The notes: generated by a model not told the origin, from the letters alone. A stretch of 64,000 bases of DNA from Paenibacillus sp. BIHB 4019 (GCF_002741035.1 NZ_CP016808.1:2430001-2494000); one strand, 5' to 3'; shown: positions 1 through 10,200, counted from the first letter of the stretch. Numbers and translations: made by a program.

Positions 1-1952
1 TGCTGCTGCTGTTAGCGGTAACCGCAGAGCTCGCAGGACCGTTCATCGCCAAGCGCATGATCGACCAAAACATACTTGGCATTGAGAAGACATGGTATGA
101 GACGGCGAAGCAGGACAGCTTCGCGGTTGAGCATAATGGAAAATGGTACAAACGCGTGGATCACCTGTCGGCTGAAGAGCCAAAAGGCGACAGCGTGCGA
201 ATATTGCAGTCGGGAAGAACGTTTTATTGGCTTGAAGGGCAGCTGCCCTTCGAGGATGGAAAGCGCAAGGTAGAGGGCGAGCAGATGACCTTCACGAGCA
301 AAGCAACAGGAGAGGTGGTTGCTTTTCCTGTAACCGCATTGTCTGCAAAAGAGCTGTTTGCCTTCTACAAGCCAGAGACGCCTGGCATTATAAAGCTTGC
401 GGCGCTTTATTGCGTGCTGCTGCTCATAGGCGGATTTTTGACTTATGGCCAAAGGCTGCTGCTGCAAACGTCAGCGAACAGCATCGTCCGCCGCATGCGT
501 AATGATGTATTCGAGCATACGCAGCGGCTGCCCGTCAATTATTACGATACACTGGCCGCAGGCCAAGTCGTATCGCGCATCACGAATGACACCGAAGCGG
601 TACGGGAGCTATATGTTTCGGTATTGGCAAACTTTTTCTCGGCTATCATTTATATGTCGGCGATCTATGTGGCCTTGTTCGTACTCGACTGGCGTCTGGC
701 CTTGTTCGCGTTGCCGCTTGTGCCGCTGCTGCTCGTATGGATCAAGGTATATCGCCGTTACGCGGCGCATTACAATAAGGTTATTCGAGCAAAGCTGAGC
801 GAAATTAACGGCATGATCAATGAGGCTATTCAAGGAATGCCGATCATTCAAGCTTTCCGCCGCCAGAAAGAGATGATGGAGGAATTTGATGAGCTGAATG
901 ATCATTATTTTAAATTTCAAAACAAGCTGCTTCATTTAAACTCCATCACCTCGCATAATATGGTTCAGGTCATCCGCAACATTATGTTTCTTGTGGTCAT
1001 TTGGATGTTCTGGGGCAATTGGTTCGGCACGGTGCTGCTCGTCGGTACGCTGTATGCTTTTATTGATCTCATGAACCGGATGTTCCAGCCGATCGTCGGC
1101 GTAGTGAACCAGCTCTCCAATCTGGAGACGGCACGCGTATCGGCAGAGCGCGTCTTCAAGCTAATGGATGAGGAAGGCATTGACGTTGCAACGGGCAAAA
1201 TCGAGCGCTACAAGGGCGAAGTGCAGTTCAAGGACGTCACCTTCGCCTATAAAAAAGAAGATTATGTGCTCAAGAAGATTTCCTTCGTTGCTCGCCAAGG
1301 CGAGACGGTAGCGCTCGTGGGGCATACCGGCTCTGGCAAAAGCTCGATTCTCAACCTGTTGTTCCGGTTCTATGATATAAAACAAGGCAGCATCTTAATT
1401 GATGGCCGCGATGTACGGGATATTCCGAAGCAGCAGCTGCGCCAGCATATGGGCATCGTGCTGCAGGACCCGTTCCTGTTCACGGGAACCATCGCGTCGA
1501 ACGTCAGCCTAGGCAACCCGGAAATTAGCCGGGAGCGGGTAGAGCAGGCGCTGCGCGATGTAGGCGCCTACGAGATGTTTATGCAGTTCCCCGGCGGCAT
1601 CGATGCGCCGGTTATCGAGAAGGGCAGCACGCTGTCTGCGGGACAGCGCCAGCTGATTTCTTTTGCAAGGGCGCTCGCGTATGACCCGGCGATTCTGATT
1701 TTGGATGAAGCGACTGCGAGCATTGATACGGAGACGGAAGCGATTATTCAGAAGGCGCTGGATGTGCTCAAAAAAGGGCGCACGACGTTCGTTATTGCCC
1801 ATCGCCTATCGACGATTCGCCAGGCCGATCAAATTTTGGTGCTGGATCATGGCGAGATCGTTGAGCGGGGCAACCATGATCAATTGATGGAGCATAGCGG
1901 CAAATACTTCGCCATGTATCAATTGCAGCTAGGAGCGCCAGTAACGGCGTAG
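1..1952 (+). CDS. ABC exporter half-transporter (membrane domain plus ATPase), 5' end cut by the window
   Basis: The reading frame is open from the first bases of the window (codons in phase with position 3), and in-frame residues upstream of the first ATG at 57 continue the first membrane segment, so the true start lies outside. An ABC membrane domain with its helices ends near nt 1150. The ATPase domain follows: Walker A GHTGSGKSS near 1318-1344, Q-loop VLQDPF near 1458, signature LSAGQRQ near 1630 (the usual second Gly of LSGGQ is Ala), Walker B ILILDEATASID near 1693 and the switch His in AHRLSTIR near 1798. A ~90-residue insert between the first two membrane helices, the opening LAELAGPFIAKRMID-like motif and the length match YfiC/YheH-type halves of heterodimeric multidrug exporters, so a partner half is probably just upstream. 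The substrate cannot be told. Confidence 0.93.
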   Translation, partial: LLLLAVTAELAGPFIAKRMIDQNILGIEKTWYETAKQDSFAVEHNGKWYKRVDHLSAEEPKGDSVRILQSGRTFYWLEGQLPFEDGKRKVEGEQMTFTSKATGEVVAFPVTALSAKELFAFYKPETPGIIKLAALYCVLLLIGGFLTYGQRLLLQTSANSIVRRMRNDVFEHTQRLPVNYYDTLAAGQVVSRITNDTEAVRELYVSVLANFFSAIIYMSAIYVALFVLDWRLALFALPLVPLLLVWIKVYRRYAAHYNKVIRAKLSEINGMINEAIQGMPIIQAFRRQKEMMEEFDELNDHYFKFQNKLLHLNSITSHNMVQVIRNIMFLVVIWMFWGNWFGTVLLVGTLYAFIDLMNRMFQPIVGVVNQLSNLETARVSAERVFKLMDEEGIDVATGKIERYKGEVQFKDVTFAYKKEDYVLKKISFVARQGETVALVGHTGSGKSSILNLLFRFYDIKQGSILIDGRDVRDIPKQQLRQHMGIVLQDPFLFTGTIASNVSLGNPEISRERVEQALRDVGAYEMFMQFPGGIDAPVIEKGSTLSAGQRQLISFARALAYDPAILILDEATASIDTETEAIIQKALDVLKKGRTTFVIAHRLSTIRQADQILVLDHGEIVERGNHDQLMEHSGKYFAMYQLQLGAPVTA

Positions 1953-2006
1953 GTCTGAAAGCTTTATTTTCAGCAAGAGTAGGGAACAGGATCGTATAGA
2001 ATGCAG

Positions 2007-2037
2007 GGCGGAGCTGATGAGGCTCCGTCTTTTTTTG
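2007..2037 (+). terminator. Intrinsic terminator of the ABC exporter
   Basis: Arms CGGAGC (2009-2014) and GCTCCG (2022-2027), extended by a G-T and a G-C pair, are followed by a run of seven T. Confidence 0.8.
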
Positions 2038-2069
2038 TTGAAAAAGAATTTATAAGTTTTACACTTATA
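2038..2069 (+). promoter_or_regulatory. AT-rich element with inverted repeat TATAAGT-N5-ACTTATA, shared with the kdp leader
   Basis: The palindrome arms are 2051-2057 and 2063-2069. From about 2046 to 2069 the sequence matches 23 of 24 bases of a minus-strand element upstream of the kdp riboswitches (35532-35555). The stretch from 2038 also begins with the same TTGAAA as that element. It lies ~125 bp upstream of the secreted-protein gene at 2195. A protein-binding site or promoter component is an inference. Confidence 0.45.
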
Positions 2070-2194
2070 CTTGGCTTTCTGAATAAATCCTCACGATTTT
2101 CAGGTAATATTCAGCTAGATTTATAACTGGGCTAAGAATTGATGCCTATGATAGGAAATGTAAGGCAAATTCAACTGAAAGGTGGAATACAGTC

Positions 2195-3079
2195 ATGAAG
2201 GGTACAAAAACGATCGTCGCAAGCGCAATTGCATTATCGCTGGTGGTAGGCGGAGGTGCGCTGGCTATACCTGCTATCCATGCAGCTTCAACGGATACAA
2301 GCACGCAAAGCGCCGCGGATGGAAGCGGAGCAACGCGCGAGGCAGGCAAGCACAAGGGCGGATCTTTCGGCTTTGGACAGTGGAAAACGCAGCTTGCTGA
2401 ATATTTGAAGCTTGATGAAGCGACACTGGATACGCAGCTCAAAACGCAAACGCTTGCCGAGGTCGCCTCCGCTCAGGGTGTAGACCGCGAGACGCTGAAG
2501 GCCAAGCTGGTGGAATGGCTGGATGCGGCTGCTGCCACCCGCAAAGAAAAGCTTCAAAGTGAAGATCCAGACAAAACGTCCGATGCGGCAAAAGCAGACA
2601 AGCAGTGGGATAGCTCGGCGATAGCTGATAAAATATTGGATTCAAATGGCCAAGCTGGACTTGGCGGTGAAGGCGGCCATCGTGGCGGCGGCAAAGGCGG
2701 ATTCGGCAAAGGCGGCTTCGCAAGCGAGGAAACGGCTGCCGTTCTTGGCGTGACGGTCGACGAGCTGAAAACGGAACTGAAAGCTGGAAAGTCACTGGCT
2801 GACATCGCAGCTGCAAAAGGTGTTGATGTGCAGAAGGTCATTGATCAGAAAGTCAGCGAGGAAACAGCTAGACTGGATCAAGCACTGGCTGATGGCAAGC
2901 TGACACAGGAGCAATATGATGCGAAAATCGCTGAGCTGACCGAGCGTGTCACTCAGTTCGTAAACGGCGAGTTCAAGAAGCCGGAAGGCGATGGAGCGGG
3001 ACATCAAGGCAAGCATGGGAAGCGTGATGCGACAGCTGAATCTTCGGATACAGCCGCAACTGCTGATCAATCGGCTTAA
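2195..3079 (+). CDS. Secreted Gly-rich protein with two repeats of a small helical domain
   Basis: A 294-residue protein with a clear signal peptide (MKGTK, hydrophobic stretch to about residue 25, cleavage near AIHA-AS). ATG 2195 follows AAAGGTGG. Two related helical segments are visible. The first (about residues 65-115) has a LKTQTLAEVASAQGVD pattern; the second (about 180-235) has LKAGKSLADIAAAKGVD followed by LDQALADGKLTQEQYDAKI. They are separated by a Gly-rich linker (about 150-172). The GKLTQEQ motif resembles DUF2680/YckD-like secreted proteins of Bacilli, but this is only a resemblance. The C-terminus is low-complexity and charged. It is a single gene flanked by terminators on both sides. 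Function unknown. Confidence 0.85.
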   Translation: MKGTKTIVASAIALSLVVGGGALAIPAIHAASTDTSTQSAADGSGATREAGKHKGGSFGFGQWKTQLAEYLKLDEATLDTQLKTQTLAEVASAQGVDRETLKAKLVEWLDAAAATRKEKLQSEDPDKTSDAAKADKQWDSSAIADKILDSNGQAGLGGEGGHRGGGKGGFGKGGFASEETAAVLGVTVDELKTELKAGKSLADIAAAKGVDVQKVIDQKVSEETARLDQALADGKLTQEQYDAKIAELTERVTQFVNGEFKKPEGDGAGHQGKHGKRDATAESSDTAATADQSA

Positions 3080-3153
3080 GCTGATCGCATAGGGAAATCA
3101 TCAGCATCAGGAGGAACATCAGGAGCAAGGGAAAGCATAAATGCAAGATAGAA

Positions 3154-3197
3154 GAAGCTGCGAGACGGTCATTTTGGCCGCCTCGCAGCTTTTTTTG
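3154..3197 (+). terminator. Intrinsic terminator
   Basis: Ten-base arms AAGCTGCGAG (3155-3164) and CTCGCAGCTT (3182-3191), then a T run. Confidence 0.9.
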
Positions 3198-3264
3198 CAT
3201 TGTGATCATAGGAGATCGGGCGAGTTGTTACATGGCGGGCCAATACTTTTTTTGAAAAAGCCGC

Positions 3265-3310
3265 TTGACGATTTCGGGCGATTCTTGATATAGTTCTATC
3301 AGTGAACTAT
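3265..3310 (+). promoter_or_regulatory. Promoter with MarR-type palindromic operator
   Basis: A -35-like TTGACG (3265-3270) is followed after 18 bases by TATAGT (3289-3294). The perfect inverted repeat ATAGTTC-N7-GAACTAT (3290-3296 and 3304-3310) overlaps the -10 and start region. This position suits autorepression by the MarR protein encoded just downstream, which is inferred. Confidence 0.6.
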
Positions 3311-3362
3311 TTCATTGTAGAATCTTTTAAAGAGAGAGCATAAATGGAAAGGAGGAAGCGGG

Positions 3363-3836
3363 ATGTTAGATCGAAAGCTGATGCTGGACATTATTGCGCG
3401 TTATGAAGCGACCTACTTAGCTGTCAATCGTCAGATAAATAGCTTGTTCCGGGAGGCGATGCCGGAGGGGCTTACGGTCGAGCAATATTCGGTGCTTCGT
3501 TATTTGCGTACGCAGGGAAAGACGAACTCTTCCGAGCTTGCGGATACGTTTTGTGTAGGACGAAGCTCCATTACGGCACTAACGACACGTTTATTCGATA
3601 AGCAGCTTATTGAACGGCAGCAGGACCCGAAGGACAGGCGAGTTACCTATTTGAAGCTTTTGCCAGCGGGTGAGCAGCTGACCGATCAATCTGAATTGAA
3701 AATTCAAGAGATGCTGGCCATGCATATTCAGCATTTTGATGAGCAGGAAGCGCTGCAGTTTATTACTACTTATGAGAAGCTGGCTAATGTTATGTCTGGC
3801 ACGTATGGGATAGAAGGAGGGGAAACCGAGCAATGA
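3363..3836 (+). CDS. MarR-family transcriptional regulator
   Basis: 157 residues, normal length for MarR. The winged helix spans about residues 35-105: LTVEQYSVLRYL, then the recognition helix region VGRSSITALTTRL and the wing DPKDRRVTYLKL with the family-typical D-x-R-x-R. Helices at both ends would form the dimer. One cysteine (about residue 64) could allow redox sensing, but nothing shows that it does. ATG 3363 follows AAAGGAGG. The stop overlaps the start of the MMPL gene (ATGA), so the two are co-translated and the regulator probably controls its own operon through the palindrome at 3290-3310, as is common for MarR-exporter pairs. Confidence 0.93.
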   Translation: MLDRKLMLDIIARYEATYLAVNRQINSLFREAMPEGLTVEQYSVLRYLRTQGKTNSSELADTFCVGRSSITALTTRLFDKQLIERQQDPKDRRVTYLKLLPAGEQLTDQSELKIQEMLAMHIQHFDEQEALQFITTYEKLANVMSGTYGIEGGETEQ

Positions 3837-6800
3837 AGACGGTAATAAAGCTAAGATGGGTACTCATGCTCGTATGGCTGCTTGTCACAGTCGGATTAAT
3901 GGTGAGCGCGCCGAATATGGAAGGACTCGTTCGTGAAAAAGGGCAAGTATCTGTCCCTCAAGGGTATTCTTCCACGATTGCCGAGAAAATGATTGAGGAG
4001 ATTGGCGGCAAGGATGCGGGCAATGGCTCTTCGACCGTGCTTGTGTTCCATGATCCAGAGGGCTTGTCCGATGCAGACTTGGCTGCGGCCAAGCAAGGCG
4101 TGGAGAAGCTGAAGGCTGGCAAGGAACAATATCATATTACGTCGATTACGACGCATTTTGATACGGAAGAGCTTAAGAAGCAAATGCTGTCCGAGGATGG
4201 CAAGACGCTGCTTGTGCTTGTGAAGGTGGATACCTCAAGTGGCGATTTGTCCGGTATAAGAGAGGGACTATACGGCGCCGTTGCGGATGTCCCATTGACG
4301 CACTACTATACAGGCGGCTGGATTATCGGTGACGATGTTGCATCCAGCGCGCAAGAGGGCCTGAAGAAGACGGAGTTTATAACCGTTGGCTTTATTTTGA
4401 TTATTTTGTTCCTCGTATTTCGTTCGGCCGTGGCGCCGATTGTACCTTTGCTGACGGTGGGCTTTACCTATTTGCTGTCCCAATCCATCGTTGCCTTTCT
4501 TGTAGAATATTTTGATTTTCCGCTTTCGAATTTTACGCAAATTTTCCTCGTTGCTGTCTTATTCGGGATCGGTACGGATTATTGCATTTTGCTGATCAGC
4601 CGCTTTAAGGAAGAGCTGGCGCATCGGGGCGGAGATATTCAGGAATCGATTTTGGCAGCCTATAAGACAGCGGGCAAAACGGTCTTGTTTTCTGGCCTTG
4701 CAGTATTTGTCGGTTTTGCCTCTATCGGTTTTTCGACCTTCGTGCTGTACCGCTCGGCGGTTGCGGTTGCGATCGGCATTGCGATTTTGCTGATTGCGTT
4801 GTTTACGATTGTGCCGTTCTTTATGTCGGTGCTTGGCGCCAAGCTGTTCTGGCCGTCGAAAGGCTCGCTTGAGCATAAGGAGAGCGGGCTTTGGGGAGCG
4901 GTTGGCAGCTTCTCGCTGCGCAAGCCGCTTTGGGCGCTCGTTGTCGTTATCGTTCTGACGGTTCCTTTTCTAGTGGCGTACAAAGGCAATGTTTCCTTTA
5001 ACTCGCTCGATGAAATTGGCGACAAATACGATTCGGTGAAAGCTTTTAACCTGATTTCGGAAAGCTTCGGGCCTGGTGAATCACTGCCTTCGACGGTTGT
5101 GGTGAAAACAGCTGTACCGATGGATACAACGGATGGGCTGGCTACCATTGAACAAATTACCCGTGAGCTTTCGAAGGTGGAAGGCGTGGCGCTTGTTCGC
5201 AGTGCGACTCGTCCAACAGGCGAAGAGCTTGACGATCTCATGGTATCTGATCAAGTGGGCACGCTGAAGGACGGCCTCGACAAAGGCGAGGAAGGCCTTG
5301 GGAAAATAAGCAGCGGGCTTGCTGAAGCGAGCGCCAAGCTGAGCGAAAATGAGCCAAAGCTTAATGAAGCTGCGGAAGGCGCAGGCAAGCTTGCTGCGGG
5401 AACGAAGGATTTGAAAAGCGGCATTGTACAGCTTGGAGATGGCTTGAAACGCATTCAGCAAGGGCTGAATGATGGCTCCGCTGGAGCAGGTGAGCTTGCT
5501 GAGGGCTTGAAGCAGGCGAAAACGAGCGCCGATCAACTGGCAGCAGCCAGCAAAGAGCTGTTGGCGAATTATGAAAAGCTGGAAGCAGGCTTAGGCCAGC
5601 TATCACAAGCCTACGGCGGCATTGCGGCTGGGCAGCAGCAGCTGGCAGGAGGGCTCGCTGATCTTCACAAAGGCATCAGCGGCTTAGGTCAGAAGTATCC
5701 TGAGCTGGCAGCCGATGCTGATTATGCGCAGGTGCTAGGCGCAGCTTCCCAGATGGAACAGACGGCGACAGTGCTCAGTGAGCAATTGACGCAAATGAAT
5801 GGACAGCTGGGCGGCATTACAGATGGCCTGAAGCAGGCGAACGGGGGACTTTCCCAAGCTTCAGCGGGCCAAGGCGAGCTTGCGAAAGGCTTGGAGAAGC
5901 TGGCACAAGGCATTTCCCAGCTTCAGCAGGGTATTGCTCAAGCCGCGGCTGGCCAAGGCCAAATTGTAACGAAGGTTCCTGACATAACGAAGGGCGCTGA
6001 CCAGCTGGCAAGCGGGCAATCCGATTTGCAAGCAGGCTTTGCCGATCTGAACGGCCAGCTCAGCCAGCTGACGGATGGACTGGATCAAAGCGTGGATGGC
6101 ATCACGCAGGTTAGCGACGGGCTTGGGTCAGCGAAGAGCTACTTGAGCGAGCTCGGCTCCTCGCCAAACAAGCAGATGACGGGCTGGTTTATTCCAGAGG
6201 AAGCGATTGAGAAGCCGGAATTCCAGCAGGCTCTTGATGTTTATATGTCCGAAGACCGGATGAGCGCTAAATTCGATGTTATTTTTAGCGGCAACCCGTA
6301 TGATATGGCGACAATGGCGAAAATCGAAGATTTGAATGCCGCAGTTGGTCGTGCGCTGCAAGGCACAGCTTATGCACAGGCTGATTATGCGGTAGGTGGA
6401 GTGACGAGCTCCAATCATGATTTGAACAATATTTCGAATGAGGACTACTCTCGTACGATGATGCTGATGCTGGTCGGTATTACGATTATTTTGATTTTGT
6501 TGTTCCGTTCCATTGTTATGCCGCTTTATTTGATGGCATCGCTTTTGTTGACCTTCTATACGTCAATGGCGATAACAGAAGTGATTTTCGTTCGCTTGCT
6601 CGGCAACTCGGGCATCAGCTGGGCAGTTCCGTTCTTCGGTTTCGTTATGCTGGTTGCGCTGGGCATCGACTATAGCATTTTCCTAATGGACCGTTTCCGG
6701 GAATATCGCGATCTTTCGCCGACCCAGGCGATTTTGAAAGCGATGAAGAGCATGGGCGGCGTCATTATGTCGGCTGCGATTATTCTGGGTGGTACCTTTG

Positions 6801-7009
6801 CGGCGATGCTGCCTTCAGGCGTAATGTCCTTGCTGCAAATCGCAACACTCGTATTATGCGGATTGTTCATGTACGCGCTCATTATGCTGCCGCTGTTCAT
6901 TCCAGTCATGGTGCGCATGTTTGGCAAAGCCAACTACTGGCCGTTTATGAATGAGAGTGAGCAAGAGGTTCGTTATGCAGCGTCCAAGGACATTTCTCAT
7001 CATTCCTGA
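3833..7009 (+). CDS. MMPL/RND-family membrane exporter (YdfJ-like)
   Basis: 1,058 residues with the RND-type double architecture. One helix at residues 10-28; a helix bundle at about 180-385 with the MMPL motif GIGTDYCILLISRFKEEL; a very long extracellular insert at about 386-870; and a second helix bundle at about 872-1040 with the matching GIDYSIFLMDRFREY motif. The insert contains many short Gly-rich heptad-like units (GLxxxxxGxxxLxxG, about residues 480-770), as in the YhgE/Pip and MmpL-like proteins, which should form a long helical hairpin outside the cell. Such proteins export lipids or amphipathic drugs using the proton gradient. Translationally coupled to the MarR gene upstream. Substrate unknown. 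Confidence 0.92.
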   Translation: MKTVIKLRWVLMLVWLLVTVGLMVSAPNMEGLVREKGQVSVPQGYSSTIAEKMIEEIGGKDAGNGSSTVLVFHDPEGLSDADLAAAKQGVEKLKAGKEQYHITSITTHFDTEELKKQMLSEDGKTLLVLVKVDTSSGDLSGIREGLYGAVADVPLTHYYTGGWIIGDDVASSAQEGLKKTEFITVGFILIILFLVFRSAVAPIVPLLTVGFTYLLSQSIVAFLVEYFDFPLSNFTQIFLVAVLFGIGTDYCILLISRFKEELAHRGGDIQESILAAYKTAGKTVLFSGLAVFVGFASIGFSTFVLYRSAVAVAIGIAILLIALFTIVPFFMSVLGAKLFWPSKGSLEHKESGLWGAVGSFSLRKPLWALVVVIVLTVPFLVAYKGNVSFNSLDEIGDKYDSVKAFNLISESFGPGESLPSTVVVKTAVPMDTTDGLATIEQITRELSKVEGVALVRSATRPTGEELDDLMVSDQVGTLKDGLDKGEEGLGKISSGLAEASAKLSENEPKLNEAAEGAGKLAAGTKDLKSGIVQLGDGLKRIQQGLNDGSAGAGELAEGLKQAKTSADQLAAASKELLANYEKLEAGLGQLSQAYGGIAAGQQQLAGGLADLHKGISGLGQKYPELAADADYAQVLGAASQMEQTATVLSEQLTQMNGQLGGITDGLKQANGGLSQASAGQGELAKGLEKLAQGISQLQQGIAQAAAGQGQIVTKVPDITKGADQLASGQSDLQAGFADLNGQLSQLTDGLDQSVDGITQVSDGLGSAKSYLSELGSSPNKQMTGWFIPEEAIEKPEFQQALDVYMSEDRMSAKFDVIFSGNPYDMATMAKIEDLNAAVGRALQGTAYAQADYAVGGVTSSNHDLNNISNEDYSRTMMLMLVGITIILILLFRSIVMPLYLMASLLLTFYTSMAITEVIFVRLLGNSGISWAVPFFGFVMLVALGIDYSIFLMDRFREYRDLSPTQAILKAMKSMGGVIMSAAIILGGTFAAMLPSGVMSLLQIATLVLCGLFMYALIMLPLFIPVMVRMFGKANYWPFMNESEQEVRYAASKDISHHS

Positions 7010-7094
7010 CAGGGAGCTAGCGATCTTTTGATGGAGGCAAACAACCCTTATTGAGGCAACTACAAAGCGTTTACAGAAAAATAAAAAGACTGTG

Positions 7095-7133
7095 AAAAAG
7101 CCCTCTTATCCATTCGATAAGGGGGCTTTTCCC
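7095..7133 (+). terminator. Intrinsic terminator of the marR-mmpL operon
   Basis: Fifteen-base arms (7096-7110 and 7116-7130) pair with one G-T wobble; the stem ends in GGGGGCTTTT with a short T tail. Confidence 0.85.
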
Positions 7134-7187
7134 CGTTGGGTGGAAGCGGTTGAGCGCGGTCGGGTTCAGAATGCGTTCAGAGAAAAT

Positions 7188-7196
7188 TGGTATAAT
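7188..7196 (+). promoter_or_regulatory. Extended -10 promoter element of the surface-protein gene
   Basis: TGG-TATAAT (TGn extension plus perfect -10) lies ~45 bp before the start codon. No convincing -35 is visible, as expected for extended -10 promoters. Confidence 0.5.
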
Positions 7197-7241
7197 CAGG
7201 GTGAATAGAATTACAGATGGATGAGCAAAGGAGAGGAAAGC

Positions 7242-10200
7242 GTGAGAAGGAAGGGGCTTATTGGTTTATTAGCGGGCATAATCGCAATTCATTTTATATT
7301 CGGCAGCTTTATCGGAGCTGGAACGGCGCATGCAGCCACCTTGCCTGGTCCGGCACTTGCCCAAATAACGGGACATGATTTCAGTTACGGGGCATATACC
7401 GGGGCTCCTTATTACATTGGGCTACAGGATGGAGGCACGAGGGAGTATCACGCTTTTGTGCGATTCAACAAAACGGCGAGCGCTCCTGCCGGTTACAAGG
7501 TTTACTTGCAAATTAAGGTAGGCAATGACCTTGGTGGCGGGGATGAAGGTCTGGCTGTTCGTGGAACGCCTATTGCCAAAGTATGGGCATACAAGACGAC
7601 ACCTCTTCCAACTAGTGTGGAAAACGCGCATACCGGATGGCCTAGCATGAGTGATGTGCTTAATACCCCCAGCAAGTACGAGCTATTAGATAGTGTGACG
7701 AGTGGAATTGTGGCTGGGAAGCTGCTTTCTCTCGATGTTACGACTTATTTCAATAATGCTTCAAACGGGATGCTGACTTTCTTTCTGACGGGCACAGAAA
7801 GCTTGAATGGAACCAACGTTGATCGGTACCGGTTTGATGCCGATCCGTATATTGTCTATGAAGAAGCTGTTGTGAATCAAGCTCCGACCGTGACAGACTA
7901 TACGGAATCGGTAGACGAGGACGAAATCGCAACTGGCAGCATTGTTGGCTCCGACAACGATGGCGACATGCTGACTTATTCATTGTCGCAGCAGGCAGCG
8001 AACGGGACGGCAACGGTGAATGCGTCGACCGGGGCATGGGAGTATACTCCGAATGCGAATTATCACGGTCAGGACGTATTTAAAGTCTTGGTTAGCGACG
8101 GCAAAGGGGGGACGGCGACCAGCACGGTTACGATTACCGTCAACTCGGTGAATGATTTGCCTGTTACGAGCAACGACACTGCGACAACCAATAAAAATGA
8201 GAAGACGACTGGGCAGGTGATTGCAAGCGATGCGGACGGTGATACACTGACCTATTCCATTTCGAAGCAGGGGAATTATGGCGGTGCAGATGTCGATTCG
8301 GCAACCGGAGCATGGGAATATACCCCGATGCTAGGCTATTATGGTCAAGATGAATTCGAGATCGAGGTTAGTGATGGCAACGGCGGCATAGCAACGAGCA
8401 CAATAAGTGTAACGATCGTGAACGTAAATGTAGCTCCGACAACGTCGGACGATACGGCAACGACCGATGAGGATACAAGTACGACGGGTCAGGTAACGGC
8501 GACAGATGCGGATGGCGACGTGTTGGAATATTCGGTGTCGCAGCAGGCAACGAACGGGACGGCTACGGTCGATGCGATAACGGGGGAATGGGAATATACT
8601 CCGAATACGAATTATCACGGACAGGACGTATTCAAGATTGAGGTTAACGATGGCAATGGAGGTACCGCAACCAGCACCATTACCGTCACCGTGACGCCGG
8701 TGAACGATCCGCCTGTCACGAGCGACGACAGCGCGACAACCAATAAAAACGAGAGCACGACGGGCCAGGTGACGGCAAGCGATGTAGACGGCGATCCGCT
8801 GACCTACTCTATTTCGCAGCCGGCAGCTCATGGTTCGGCAACGGTCGATCCGACAACCGGAGCATGGGAATATGACCCGGATGAGGGCTATCATGGTCAA
8901 GACGTTTTCAAAATTGAGGTTAGTGATGGTAATGGCGGTACAGCGACGAGCACAATAAGTGTAACGATTGTGAACGTAAATGTAGCTCCGACAACATCGG
9001 ACGATACGGCAACGACCGACGAGGATACAAGTACGACGGGCCAGGTAACGGCGACAGATGCGGATGGCGACACGTTGACGTATTCGGTGTCGCAGCAGGG
9101 TGCTCATGGAACGGCAACGGTCGATTCGGCGACCGGGGAATGGGAATATGCCCCGAATGCGGATTATCACGGACAGGACGTATTCAAGATTGAGGTTAGC
9201 GACGGCAACGGAGGCACCGCGACTAGCACCATTACCGTAACGGTGACGCCGGTGAATGATCCGCCAACAGCTGCGGATGATTCCGTAACGACTGATGAGG
9301 ACACAGCGGTTACTGGACAAGTATCGGCAAACGATGTGGATGGCGACACGCTGACTTATTCTATATCGCAGCAGGGTGTCCATGGAACCGCAACGGTTAA
9401 TTCGTCGACCGGAGCGTGGGAATATACGCCGGACGCCGATTATTATGGTCAGGATGTATTTAAAGTTGAAGTAAGCGACGGTAACGGAGGCACGGTGGTC
9501 AGCACAATATCGGTCACCATCAATTCGGTAAACGATGCTCCTGTAATGACGGGAATTGACGCCACTCCATTTGAGCTGTTGGATACGGAGACGAAGCAGC
9601 CCTTTACTGCTGTATCCATAGAGGACGCGGACCCTGGACAGACGTTGACAGTCATTATTTCGCTGGATACTGCGGCAAAAGGCGAATTTACAGCCGCCTC
9701 CCTTCAAGCGTCCGGCTTCAATCTGGTCGGCAGTCAATATGAGGCTAGCGGAACGGCTGATGATCTGACGACAGCCATTCGCCAATTGGTATTTGCACCA
9801 GAGGCGAACCGGGTTGCCCCGGGAACGACGGAGACCGTTATTTTAACGGTGGCGGTAGAGGATGGAATAGCTGCACCAGTAGTAGACAGTCAGACGGCCC
9901 TGATTGTGACGTCGGTGAATGACACCCCGACAGTAAGTGCAATTTCTAATCAAAGCATAGGCAAAAATACAGCTACTGAGGCATTAAGCTTTACCATTAC
10001 GGATCCTGATGCAGAGCCGAGCGATTTTGCAGTAACTGCCGAATCGAGCAATACTGCTCTTGTTCCGCTCAGCGGAATTACACTGGCGGGCACCGGCAAG
10101 CAGCGCACGGTTACCGTGGAGCCAGTTCAAGGAATGCAAGGCTCAGCTGTCATTACAATCCATGTATTGGACAGCAGTCTGGCAGAAGGCACATCCATCT

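Noticed and set aside
7875..9537. CRISPR-like array
   Set aside because: The repeats are 276 bp, tandem and coding, with no unique spacers.
8331..9785. Long minus-strand ORF (484 codons) across the adhesin repeats
   Set aside because: It is the antisense shadow of repeated codons in the adhesin gene, has no ribosome site, and its repetitive content mirrors the plus-strand repeats.
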